Below are positions 31,508 through 39,206 of a stretch of DNA of 41,049 nt, piece after piece; the first letter of the stretch is position 1, and the number at the start of each line of letters is the position of its first letter. Position numbers and translations under genes: made by a program. A model generated the notes under the pieces. It was given only the letters and a program-made list of their open reading frames with translations. It had not been told where the DNA came from and ran no database searches. The DNA comes from a virus. Location: positions 1 to 41,049 of IMG/VR virus record IMGVR_UViG_3300009506_000088; one strand, written 5' to 3'.

Positions 31508-33564
31508 ATCCCAAACGCCCCCTTTGGTTGCAATAGCTTTGTCAATTCTTTTACAACCAACATTGGGTTAATGGTACTGATACAGGGAGACATGCAGGGA
31601 GCTTTTCCTGGCTGCCCCCAGCAGTTCGCCGTAATTGGACAAACATCAAGCTTGTTAGGTTCCAAATTGATGATAGTGCCGTTGTCTGACCTTGGTCCAG
31701 TTACTCTGGCAGGAGCAGGGCCGTACAAGACTATTGCTGGGGTTCCTAAAGCCCCAGCTAAATGGCTCAGAAACGAATCGATAACCACGGCAGCACGGGC
31801 ATTTTTCATAACCCACGCAGATTGTCTCCAAGTCAACTTCTCCCTCAAATCTAAAACTGTTCTCCTGCATGCCAGATCCTTTCCCATCCCCAGTTGAACG
31901 AACTTATACTGGGGCATCATTTGAATCACGACATCCATATGTCTATACGTCCTATACTGCTTCTGAGCACCAGCCGTTTGCACCACGATGTACTCATCAG
32001 GGAGTTCGATTTCAGGTTTTTCGAGCTTTATGAACATATTATCAGGTTCGACTTGGCAGAAATAAGGGTACATAGAATGGAGAGGGACATCGAGATTGTT
32101 CCAACCTCCAGGGAGAATCTTTTCTCCATGAGGATTATATACAATCTGATATTTCCCTAACATTGAATCGTTCCAACTAATAATCTCATCAACATATGGG
32201 TTCCCTTCTACTATATCCCGATACATATCCTGAGTCATGTAGACGAGAGGAACATCGGGGTGTCTCTCCTTAATTCCCTTAAAACATTGAGTGCTCATCA
32301 GCACATCGCCTCCCGAGGAGTGCTGGGCGAAGAGGACTTTGTTGATCTTGGGAGGTCCAACCTTGATGCCAGGCTCTGTAGCCTCATCCAATAACTTGTT
32401 AATATTACTCGATCTTTCCATCCACTGCCTGGCTGCTTTAGCACCTTTCTTTATAATATCTCTCCTCAACCTGTCATCCCTAACAATCTTATCCATCTTA
32501 TCAACTAGATCCGAAAAACTACAACACACCGACTCGACAAACGTGCGACCACGCTGGGCTATGATAGGCACATAGGTTAATTCGTGGCAATCAACAGGCA
32601 ATCCTGCTCCATCCGCCAGCAGTTCTATCTGCGCTGTGGTGTTGGAGGCTACTACGGGGCATCCACACAGTTGAGCCTCCAATATCGTCCAACTCAGTCC
32701 CTCATGCGTCGAAGTATTCACTAAGCAATTCAACGAATTATAAATATCTACCATCCTCTTTCTATCATAGAATATGTTAGGCTTCTTGGCAACGACATCT
32801 CCCGTCTTTGCCCCATATACCGCAGCATAATCATTCAATGTTTGCTCTAAATTGTAAACCCCAGTCGTCATATCCGTATGAAGATAGAGGGTAACATTTG
32901 GGTTCTGCTTTTTGACTTCAAAGAAGGCTTTAATGGCTCTCTGAGGATCCTTCCGAAACTGATTAGGTCCTATGAATCCAAATAGAAATCGCTCGTCAGA
33001 CAATTCAGGGAACAACTGGTGGCGAACTGCTATCTTTTCTTCAGGAGAGTAGATCCTGAACACTTCGTAATCGTTGACGGGCGGACGGAAATAGCGAAGT
33101 TCTGGAACATAAGGTTTTAAAGTGTGGTAGCCATATTTGGAGTAAACACAGGGGAAATCAAACACGCTGAACCATTTGGCGAAATCGGCTCTTATCTCAG
33201 GGAGGTCGTAGGGCATAATACATATAGTTTTCATACCCCTCAATTCAGCCAACTGCATCAACGCATCATACACATGGGCGTACATCCATATATCTACTCC
33301 AACAATAACCAACACATCCAACTCATTGTGCTGAACAAAATTAATCAGATCCTTCCCGCCAAAATCCCTTTCATCCCTAGCAATCGTCACGTTGTAGTTG
33401 GGGAGTTTGTCTTCAAACACTTTGTTTCTAATGGGGGGTGGATAAGGAGAGAATATAGCAGGGATATAATTGTTCCTGTCAACCTGCTCCAGCAGAGCAG
33501 CCATCATATTAGCATTGCCAGTGACTCCAAGCGGATGGTCTCCTACGAATAACACATTCTTCAC
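31504..33564 (-). CDS. Fused GT4-GT9 glycosyltransferase
   Basis: A 686-residue protein with two transferase halves. Residues about 1-395 form a GT4-type enzyme: MKNVLFVGDHPLGVTGNANMM, FGFIGPNQFRKDPQRAIKAF, then STHEGLSWTILEAQLCG (E288 and E296, the E-x7-E pattern). Residues about 408-680 form a GT9/heptosyltransferase-like enzyme: KVLFAQHSSGGDVLMSTQCFKGIKE, a VVQTAGAQKQYRTY strand and WVMKNARAAVVIDSFLSHLAGALGTPAIVLYGPAPARVTGP. The C-terminus adds four cysteines. GTG 33564 follows AAAGGAG. It opens the modification island directly after the head-tail connector genes. It would add two different sugars. Confidence 0.85.
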   Translation of the reverse strand: MKNVLFVGDHPLGVTGNANMMAALLEQVDRNNYIPAIFSPYPPPIRNKVFEDKLPNYNVTIARDERDFGGKDLINFVQHNELDVLVIVGVDIWMYAHVYDALMQLAELRGMKTICIMPYDLPEIRADFAKWFSVFDFPCVYSKYGYHTLKPYVPELRYFRPPVNDYEVFRIYSPEEKIAVRHQLFPELSDERFLFGFIGPNQFRKDPQRAIKAFFEVKKQNPNVTLYLHTDMTTGVYNLEQTLNDYAAVYGAKTGDVVAKKPNIFYDRKRMVDIYNSLNCLVNTSTHEGLSWTILEAQLCGCPVVASNTTAQIELLADGAGLPVDCHELTYVPIIAQRGRTFVESVCCSFSDLVDKMDKIVRDDRLRRDIIKKGAKAARQWMERSSNINKLLDEATEPGIKVGPPKINKVLFAQHSSGGDVLMSTQCFKGIKERHPDVPLVYMTQDMYRDIVEGNPYVDEIISWNDSMLGKYQIVYNPHGEKILPGGWNNLDVPLHSMYPYFCQVEPDNMFIKLEKPEIELPDEYIVVQTAGAQKQYRTYRHMDVVIQMMPQYKFVQLGMGKDLACRRTVLDLREKLTWRQSAWVMKNARAAVVIDSFLSHLAGALGTPAIVLYGPAPARVTGPRSDNGTIINLEPNKLDVCPITANCWGQPGKAPCMSPCISTINPMLVVKELTKLLQPKGAFGI

Positions 33565-33591
33565 GATTCTCTCCTTTAAAAGAGATTGCTA

Positions 33592-34230
33592 TCATCGGTC
33601 TCTAGTGTCGGTTTCTAACTCGGCAACATCTATGCCATCATATCTGCGGCGTTTTACAGTGGTAATCATATACCATTCGCCGCTTACAGGTGTAAAACGA
33701 TCAAGGGATTGAATTTGATAAGATGAGGAGATGTAGAGTTCGTGCCTTTCCAACCCTAGCATCCCTAGCTCTACGTCCGTCTCCAATGAATGTCCGAACA
33801 GACTCTCCGTAACTAAAGCCTTGATATTGTCGTCTATAACATTCCATACATGCTTCTTCTGATATGTCTGAGCATCCCAGTCTTCGCCTGACGACCGCTC
33901 TAGTTTTCCTGCCAGAACATTGCATTTGTAGAGGACGCTTTGGTACTCAATTACTTCGTTCTCGAAAAGGTCAGGCGTCATGTTCATTAATAAGAACTTA
34001 CGCCCATCCCCAGTGAACTCAACCACATCTCCAACCGCCGCTACGCTGTCGTACGGCAGAGATGCTTCAATGAAGTATTCTCGAATAAATGGTTTGGTTA
34101 CTTGACGGTTAAGCTCAAAATCTAAGTAACCTGCCTCTACTTCTCCAGAGGCACCAGGTGCCGCCCGGACAGCACTGTACGCCGTGCCCACTTCTCTATA
34201 GACATCTTTAATATCGAACCCAATTGACAT
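33592..34230 (-). CDS. Putative head closure/head-tail joining protein
   Basis: A 212-residue protein placed directly behind the connector candidate. It begins MSIGFDIKDVYREVGTAYSAV and shows beta-type segments such as GYLDFELNRQVTKPFIREYF and GRKFLLMNMTPDLFENEVIEYQSVLYKCNVLAGKL, with RRRYDGIDVAELETDTRDR near the end. The size and order (capsid, connector, closure) fit a neck protein. No specific family was recognised. The start overlaps the upstream stop (TAATG). Confidence 0.5.
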   Translation of the reverse strand: MSIGFDIKDVYREVGTAYSAVRAAPGASGEVEAGYLDFELNRQVTKPFIREYFIEASLPYDSVAAVGDVVEFTGDGRKFLLMNMTPDLFENEVIEYQSVLYKCNVLAGKLERSSGEDWDAQTYQKKHVWNVIDDNIKALVTESLFGHSLETDVELGMLGLERHELYISSSYQIQSLDRFTPVSGEWYMITTVKRRRYDGIDVAELETDTRDR

Positions 34231-34685
34231 TACTCCGTATCCGACGGGTTGATCTTGACCCGATTACTTTCCTCATACGTGATGTCTTTTCCTGTGGTAC
34301 GGTCGTAAGCGAACCCAGGGGCCAATTGATGTCCAAAAGCTTGCGTAGCCTCAACGCCCGCAAACTCGAACATCTCTTCCTCTAACGCCTTCTCAAACTT
34401 CTCATCCAACTGTTTGATAAGCGTGTTATAGTGATCAAACCTCTGATTCAAACTAAATTGCTTGACTTTGAATTTATGGGCACTCTCGGAGTAGAGCATG
34501 AAGAAAAGGTGACGCTTTGTCCTCTCCATCAACCACTTTATTCGGAAACTGGTAGAGGCAGGAAGAGTGAAGCTTGTATCTCTCTGAGCATCATCCACAG
34601 CCAACTCATAGTCTATATCATCGAAATAGTTCGACAACCCCTTAATGCTCGTCTTCACCCTGTAAACTAACTCATCCCTAGTCAC
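34230..34685 (-). CDS. Putative head-tail connector protein
   Basis: A 151-residue, helix-rich protein: DELVYRVKTSIKGLSNYFDDIDYELAVDDAQRDTSF, then RIKWLMERTKRHLFFMLYSESAHKFKVKQFSLNQRFDHYNTLIKQLDEKFEKALE. The helical bundle size and position behind the capsid genes fit an adaptor protein that binds the portal ring (gp6/gp15-like). The GTG start at 34685 overlaps the preceding stop. The assignment is positional plus helical content. Confidence 0.5.
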   Translation of the reverse strand: MTRDELVYRVKTSIKGLSNYFDDIDYELAVDDAQRDTSFTLPASTSFRIKWLMERTKRHLFFMLYSESAHKFKVKQFSLNQRFDHYNTLIKQLDEKFEKALEEEMFEFAGVEATQAFGHQLAPGFAYDRTTGKDITYEESNRVKINPSDTE

Positions 34686-35133
34686 TGTCCTCTTCCCTCA
34701 CGATAAGAGTGGGTTTCTCGTAGTTGATTCCCTCAGTCAACGACTGAATGAGTTCCTCAGCTTCATCTTTCCTCAAAGCCGCCCTGTTCATCTTCATACC
34801 AGTCTCAGTATTGATGACATTGTACCAACCGCCACCTTTGTAATCCATTTCGTAGAGAGGTCTGGGTTCTTTCTCCTCCCCTTCCTCCACCTCTAGCCCC
34901 TCTTTCAGCAAACTCTTAGCAACGTCGCTGAAAGAGGGCTGAGGTTCAGGTGGAGGTGGAGGAGGGACGGCAGGTTTCTGATCAACTTGTTCAAAAATCC
35001 TGACCGTCCCTCTATCCAGAGCTATTTCTGCGGCTATTTCTCGTGGCATCGTGTCGTAGTCAAAGACGTGACCCTTATACCACAATTCCGTATCTCCTCT
35101 AAGAGTCGCCAATAATTCGATCTTTTTAGCCAT
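34678..35133 (-). CDS. Hypothetical protein with proline-rich linker
   Basis: A 151-residue protein made of two small parts. Residues 1-50 (KIELLATLRGDTELWYKGHVFDYD) look like a compact beta domain. A polyproline linker (KPAVPPPPPPEPQP) joins it to a charged region with PLYEMDYKGGGWYNVINTETGMKMN, a possible second small beta domain. The stop overlaps the connector gene's start. AAGGAGGT precedes ATG 35133. It is probably a virion or assembly protein, with the two parts connecting different components. Confidence 0.5.
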   Translation of the reverse strand: MAKKIELLATLRGDTELWYKGHVFDYDTMPREIAAEIALDRGTVRIFEQVDQKPAVPPPPPPEPQPSFSDVAKSLLKEGLEVEEGEEKEPRPLYEMDYKGGGWYNVINTETGMKMNRAALRKDEAEELIQSLTEGINYEKPTLIVREEDSD

Positions 35134-35149
35134 CGATTGTACCTCCTTG

Positions 35150-35635
35150 TTAGAGTGGCTCCACTTCCACGAGCAAAACAGCGTTGCTCATCTCACTGGT
35201 AGGCGTAGCGGTTCTAGTGAGAGCAGCATTCCACTGAATCACATCTCCCACCGAAAACTCATTCGCAGCCGCATTGACAACAGCCTGAGTAACACCTGTG
35301 TCTCCGCTCTGCAAAGTCGTCTTCTGCATCGAAGCCTCACCGCTGACGTGGGCGATCTTAGGTTTTGTAGTCAAACACGAAACCCCATTAATCAACACAT
35401 CAGCCTCCAGAGATAGAGCATTTGAATCATCTTTACCGCTTTTCAGCACCGACAACGCCACATTCATAATCTTTCCAGAATAGCGAGCCATACCTAAGGC
35501 AATTCCGTTAGCGGAAGCCTTAACCTCGCCTGATATGAGTCCCATTGGGATTCCCATATCGACAGCGGCAACTTGCTTGTCAAATGCTGGGCTAGGAAAT
35601 GGACCCCTCCAATATCTCGGTTCGGTCGGACTCAT
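35150..35635 (-). CDS. Putative capsid-associated protein
   Basis: A 161-residue protein of Ala/Ser/Gly/Val-rich beta sequence (MGIPMGLISGEVKASANGIALGMARYSG, VNAAANEFSVGDVIQWNAALTRT) directly behind the major capsid gene. AGGAGGTGA precedes ATG 35635. The composition and place fit a second cement, vertex or fibre-base protein of the head. I do not recognise a family. Confidence 0.5.
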   Translation of the reverse strand: MSPTEPRYWRGPFPSPAFDKQVAAVDMGIPMGLISGEVKASANGIALGMARYSGKIMNVALSVLKSGKDDSNALSLEADVLINGVSCLTTKPKIAHVSGEASMQKTTLQSGDTGVTQAVVNAAANEFSVGDVIQWNAALTRTATPTSEMSNAVLLVEVEPL

Positions 35636-35649
35636 GGGTCACCTCCTAA

Positions 35650-36873
35650 TTAAGCAACGGTTAAGATGTACACGCCATCCCTCTGGTATAGAACCGGCAG
35701 ACCTTTATTCTGCACTCGAATCCATGTTCCTTCAGGATCCCACTCATCCATCGAATCAACTTTCATGCCCCGGGTGCGGGTCAGGCCGAAAGGAGCTTCC
35801 ATAAACTCAGCAATCTTCGTCCCTTGCACATTGTCACAGAACATGATGAACTTGTTGGTGGGAAGGAACTTCTTGGTCATCGTAACGCAGTCCTCACTAG
35901 CCTTGAAGCTGGCAGTAGGAGCAGTGGAAACAGTAATCGTCCCCGCCGCAACGTCAACGGCACTGATCGTTTCATCTTCCCAAGTGTCTGCGCTGACATC
36001 GTGGAACCTTAGGGTAGCTCCCACCTCAAAGTCCGTGGCATCGTCAACGTAGATCGTCGTTGTTGCTCCGCCCGTAACAGCCGCCGTCAACCAACCCTTC
36101 AACTGATACTGCTCGTCGTAAATGACGAAGTTGTCGATGTTGAGAAGATTGGCGAGGACTGCGGCAGGACGGGCAAACAGATCACCGTTGCCAAAAGCAG
36201 ACTTCTTCAATAGGGTTTGAATTGAGGTGTTGAGGAACATGTACTTTAGGGTTTCGGTGGTCAGGAGGGCATAGTTCAAATCTGCCCCAACACTATTCCT
36301 GATCGCCAACTTAGCGTCGAATATATCCTCAACGATGTTTGCATTCGCCCCAGTGCTCCACAGACGGGAGGCGGCGAGAGTAACTACCTGAGCGGAGGGG
36401 ATACCGTAGTCAACCGTGTGATAAATCCCCTTCATGTCAGTATAGCTGAAACTCCCATTTGTGATCATCTTAGCGAACATCCACTCTTTCCGACGATCAC
36501 ACCGATTCCTCAGCATCTTCATATTTCGAGCCAGCATATTCTTTGCTGCCCAGTGTTGCTGCGTAGTACCTGGCATTCGGAGGTTATTCAGAAATACTTC
36601 ATCGAAGTACATCTTCTCCTTCCAGAACGCAGCCGTGGCCTGGTGCTGTGAAATGCCGACAGGCTCGACTTGAGGCGCTTTGGCACCGGGGGCTACAAAC
36701 GGGGTCATCCCCCTGCTACCAATCATTCCCTCCCACGTGATCGTATCTGATTCAGCTGGAATGCTCCCCCAGAGTCCAGACAACACAAGGGAAGGGGACT
36801 GCATGAACATTTCTATTAATCTCTGGAGTCGAGCTAATCTCAACTCCGGAATCTCGGCAGCGCCTAGTGGCAT
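35650..36873 (-). CDS. Major capsid protein (lambda gpE-like)
   Basis: A 407-residue protein with gpE-family features: VLSGLWGSIPAESDTITWEGMIGSRGMTPFVAPGAKAP, an RNRCDRRKEWMFAKMITNG helix region, and the C-terminal MFCDNVQGTKIAEFMEAPFGLTRTRGMKVDSMDEWDPEGTWIRVQNKGLPVLYQRDGVYILTV, a typical end of the family. About 70 residues (258-330; YVDDATDFEVGATLRF, ETISAVDVAAGTITVSTAP) form an added beta domain that seems inserted between two conserved strands and may project outward. AAGGAGGTGA six bases before ATG 36873. It assembles the shell with the neighbouring protease/scaffold. Confidence 0.85.
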   Translation of the reverse strand: MPLGAAEIPELRLARLQRLIEMFMQSPSLVLSGLWGSIPAESDTITWEGMIGSRGMTPFVAPGAKAPQVEPVGISQHQATAAFWKEKMYFDEVFLNNLRMPGTTQQHWAAKNMLARNMKMLRNRCDRRKEWMFAKMITNGSFSYTDMKGIYHTVDYGIPSAQVVTLAASRLWSTGANANIVEDIFDAKLAIRNSVGADLNYALLTTETLKYMFLNTSIQTLLKKSAFGNGDLFARPAAVLANLLNIDNFVIYDEQYQLKGWLTAAVTGGATTTIYVDDATDFEVGATLRFHDVSADTWEDETISAVDVAAGTITVSTAPTASFKASEDCVTMTKKFLPTNKFIMFCDNVQGTKIAEFMEAPFGLTRTRGMKVDSMDEWDPEGTWIRVQNKGLPVLYQRDGVYILTVA

Positions 36874-36895
36874 ATCTATTCACCTCCTTCCATTA

Positions 36896-37609
36896 TTATT
36901 TCATAATCAGGAACTGCCCATCGACGCTGGCGCCGAGATCAGTCCTGGCTTGGGCGATCATGTTTGTCAACAATGCGTTATAGAACATGGCATTGCTGAG
37001 GACCATTGGAGCAACTGCACCCTTCGCATCTTCCCCTACACCTGTGTTGACAGAGTGCATCAGCACCCCAACTGCAACACTGTAGGAGTTAGTGCTCGCA
37101 GCACCCGCCTCCACGTGAATGCAGGCGTTGTTGGCAACGGCGAAGGCTCCACTGATGGACGCAGTTGTCGTTATTTTTGCCATGTGCAGGTAGGTCGTGC
37201 GGTCGATAGCCGTAATTGCCCCTAAGTTCTCCGAACTGGCAGCGTAGGTGTTATCATCAAGGATGATAATGTCGTCACCCACCACAAACTTGTAACTGTC
37301 CTCCATCGTGACGTAGAGGATGTTGGTGGCGGCGTCTGCTACAAGAAAAGCACACGCCAGTTGGTGATCTGGGTTGGCTGCACTAGGCAAATTTGCTGCA
37401 ATACCTGGCATAAGAGGAACGTACTTGCCGACATTTCCAGCAGCCGACAGATTCTTCGCCAGAACTGTGCCGGCACGAATTACCCCGTAACCAGGGGCTA
37501 GGGTTACTTCTTTGGTCAGGGCTCGGTCGGGTTCACTGTAGAATATTCTTTTGTAGTCAGTTTGCCCGCCCCTGATGATGGACGGCATGTCCATAACCTG
37601 AGTCGTCAT
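36896..37609 (-). CDS. Putative head decoration protein
   Basis: A 237-residue, Ala/Val-rich protein located between the protease/scaffold and the major capsid gene, the lambda gpD position. It contains KEVTLAPGYGVIRAGTVLAKN, a segment like those of lambda head decoration family proteins, then repeated small beta units and a C-terminal helix (NALLTNMIAQARTDLGASVDG). It is about twice as long as gpD, so it may carry an extra domain. AAGGAGGTGA seven bases before ATG 37609. Confidence 0.6.
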   Translation of the reverse strand: MTTQVMDMPSIIRGGQTDYKRIFYSEPDRALTKEVTLAPGYGVIRAGTVLAKNLSAAGNVGKYVPLMPGIAANLPSAANPDHQLACAFLVADAATNILYVTMEDSYKFVVGDDIIILDDNTYAASSENLGAITAIDRTTYLHMAKITTTASISGAFAVANNACIHVEAGAASTNSYSVAVGVLMHSVNTGVGEDAKGAVAPMVLSNAMFYNALLTNMIAQARTDLGASVDGQFLIMK

Positions 37610-37636
37610 ATTCTATTCACCTCCTTCTCTGTTATA

Positions 37637-38170
37637 TTAATGCTGTGTTGCGGGCTTTTCGCCGGCTAGCTCCAGCATCTCGTTTACAAAGTCGTCGTCA
37701 GCCTTTTTATCGGCGGCGACATTGGCACCTTCACTGGAACCAGGAGGAGTCCCACCCCCCATCACTTTCTCAGTCGTGAATCCTTCCCAATCCTTGATCT
37801 CTTCTCTCACTGCCTCCCTAAACGCCTTCGCATCCAACACACCATCTTTGACAAACTTGTCATGGCGGATCATGGAGCGAACTTTGGGATGCAGTCGGGA
37901 GGGGACATCGCTGGTGATCAACTCTTCGTTCCAGATGTGGTGAGCCGTGTTCTCGATTTCCCTTTCTGCCCTGAGAGCCTCAGCCTTCTCCAGCTTTAGC
38001 AGCCGCGAGTTGGTCTCGTCGAGATTCTTGGTCAGACTGTCGTTGGCCTCTAGGAGATCGGAAATAGTTTCATCCCTCTCATCGATCTCCTTCTGCATCT
38101 CAGCCCTAACCTCATCAACGATCTGTTGGTACTCCTCAGGGTGCTCGACTTTATACTCATTTCTATCCAT
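37637..38170 (-). CDS. Nested scaffold protein (Nu3-like internal start)
   Basis: An ATG at 38170, in frame with the protease, corresponds to residue 342 and begins MDRNEYKVEHPEEYQQIVDEV. It is preceded by a ten-base perfect match to the anti-Shine-Dalgarno (AAGGAGGTGA, 38188-38179) with eight bases of spacing, the same site seen before stand-alone structural genes here. The product would be 177 residues: a coiled coil followed by a conserved ending. In lambda, gpNu3 is made the same way from inside gene C. Internal translation is a strong prediction; it has not been shown. Confidence 0.75.
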   Translation of the reverse strand: MDRNEYKVEHPEEYQQIVDEVRAEMQKEIDERDETISDLLEANDSLTKNLDETNSRLLKLEKAEALRAEREIENTAHHIWNEELITSDVPSRLHPKVRSMIRHDKFVKDGVLDAKAFREAVREEIKDWEGFTTEKVMGGGTPPGSSEGANVAADKKADDDFVNEMLELAGEKPATQH

Positions 38171-39193
38171 TCTCTTTCTCACCTCCTTCTTTTTAGGTTT
38201 AACCATCGTTGACAATCTATCCACAGCATGACCGAAAGATCCAATCCTATCGATCAACCCAACATCCAACGCTTTCTGACCGATAAAGATTTTCCCCTCA
38301 GCCATGTCACCCAGTACCTTCTCCTTCTCAACCCCTCTATTCTGAGCCACCATATCCACAAACATCGTGTAATAGTGGTCGAGGCGCTCTTGGATATACT
38401 TGCGGGATTGGTCGTCGAGGGGGGCGGAGTCGTGGCCCATAGCCTTGTACTTCCCCGAGTACAAGTAAGTTTTCTTCACCCCCATCTGCTCCTGCTGTTT
38501 AGAGTAATCATAGTGAGCCGCTAAGACTCCTATACTGCCCACCCTCGACACCGAATTGCTTACAATCTCGTCCGCCGCACTCCCTATCATATATGCCGCA
38601 CTTGTCATTTGTCCATTAGCGTAAGAGACCATCGGCTTTACACCCCGATACGAATGAATCAATTCGGCGACATCGAAGGGGCCGTCCACGGAACCACCTG
38701 GCGAATCTATGTCGAACAGCAGACCTTTGACCTCCTTGTCCTCCATCGCCACCTGAATATCCCTCATCAGCAGTTCAGCACTCGTCCCACCGCTGATCAT
38801 AGTGAAAAGGTTCATCTTCTTGGCGATGGTCCCATAGACAGGCAACACACATATACCATTGTCTAGACAGTAGGGGCCGTCAGGGCGGTCTTGATTCTTC
38901 TTGATTCTAGCCAACTCTCCTTCGGTCAATTCAACTTGCCCTCCACTCACCCGAACGCCTAAAATCTTGTGCATGTTCTCCAGAGCTTCCTGAGTAATCG
39001 CCCAATACTCCTCATTCAAGAAATCGATCAGATGTCCGTATGTCAAATCTTCGCTCCTCGCTCCTTTACGCCAACTATCTTGACAGATAGCATGGCGCTG
39101 TTTCTGGTCTTTGTATTCGTTGGCTAGGGCTCGGTGGCAGCGTGAAGTAAAATCCTTATTAGATTCGCCCTTCTTAGGTCTCGGAATCGGCAT
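37637..39193 (-). CDS. S49 (SppA-type) capsid maturation protease with fused scaffold
   Basis: A 518-residue protein. Residues 1-45 (MPIPRPKKGESNKDFTSRCHRAL ... RHAICQDSWRKG) are a module often found at the start of phage head proteins. Residues about 115-325 form a ClpP/SppA-fold protease: VYGTI, LLFDIDSPGGSVDG, YANGQMTSAAYMIGSAAD with putative nucleophile S198, and SGKYKAMG with putative general base K250. From residue 342 a charged coiled coil and a Gly/Pro-rich tail form the scaffold. It matures the capsid like lambda gpC. AAGGAGA overlaps the portal stop before ATG 39193. Confidence 0.9.
   Translation of the reverse strand: MPIPRPKKGESNKDFTSRCHRALANEYKDQKQRHAICQDSWRKGARSEDLTYGHLIDFLNEEYWAITQEALENMHKILGVRVSGGQVELTEGELARIKKNQDRPDGPYCLDNGICVLPVYGTIAKKMNLFTMISGGTSAELLMRDIQVAMEDKEVKGLLFDIDSPGGSVDGPFDVAELIHSYRGVKPMVSYANGQMTSAAYMIGSAADEIVSNSVSRVGSIGVLAAHYDYSKQQEQMGVKKTYLYSGKYKAMGHDSAPLDDQSRKYIQERLDHYYTMFVDMVAQNRGVEKEKVLGDMAEGKIFIGQKALDVGLIDRIGSFGHAVDRLSTMVKPKKKEVRKRMDRNEYKVEHPEEYQQIVDEVRAEMQKEIDERDETISDLLEANDSLTKNLDETNSRLLKLEKAEALRAEREIENTAHHIWNEELITSDVPSRLHPKVRSMIRHDKFVKDGVLDAKAFREAVREEIKDWEGFTTEKVMGGGTPPGSSEGANVAADKKADDDFVNEMLELAGEKPATQH
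38179..38188 (-). promoter_or_regulatory. Internal Shine-Dalgarno for the nested scaffold
   Basis: AAGGAGGTGA lies inside the protease coding sequence, eight bases before the in-frame ATG 38170. It is encoded in the KKKEVRK linker between the protease and scaffold parts, where a basic linker allows a perfect site. It decides that the scaffold can be made alone. Confidence 0.75.
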
Positions 39194-39206
39194 CTCACTA
39201 TTCTCC

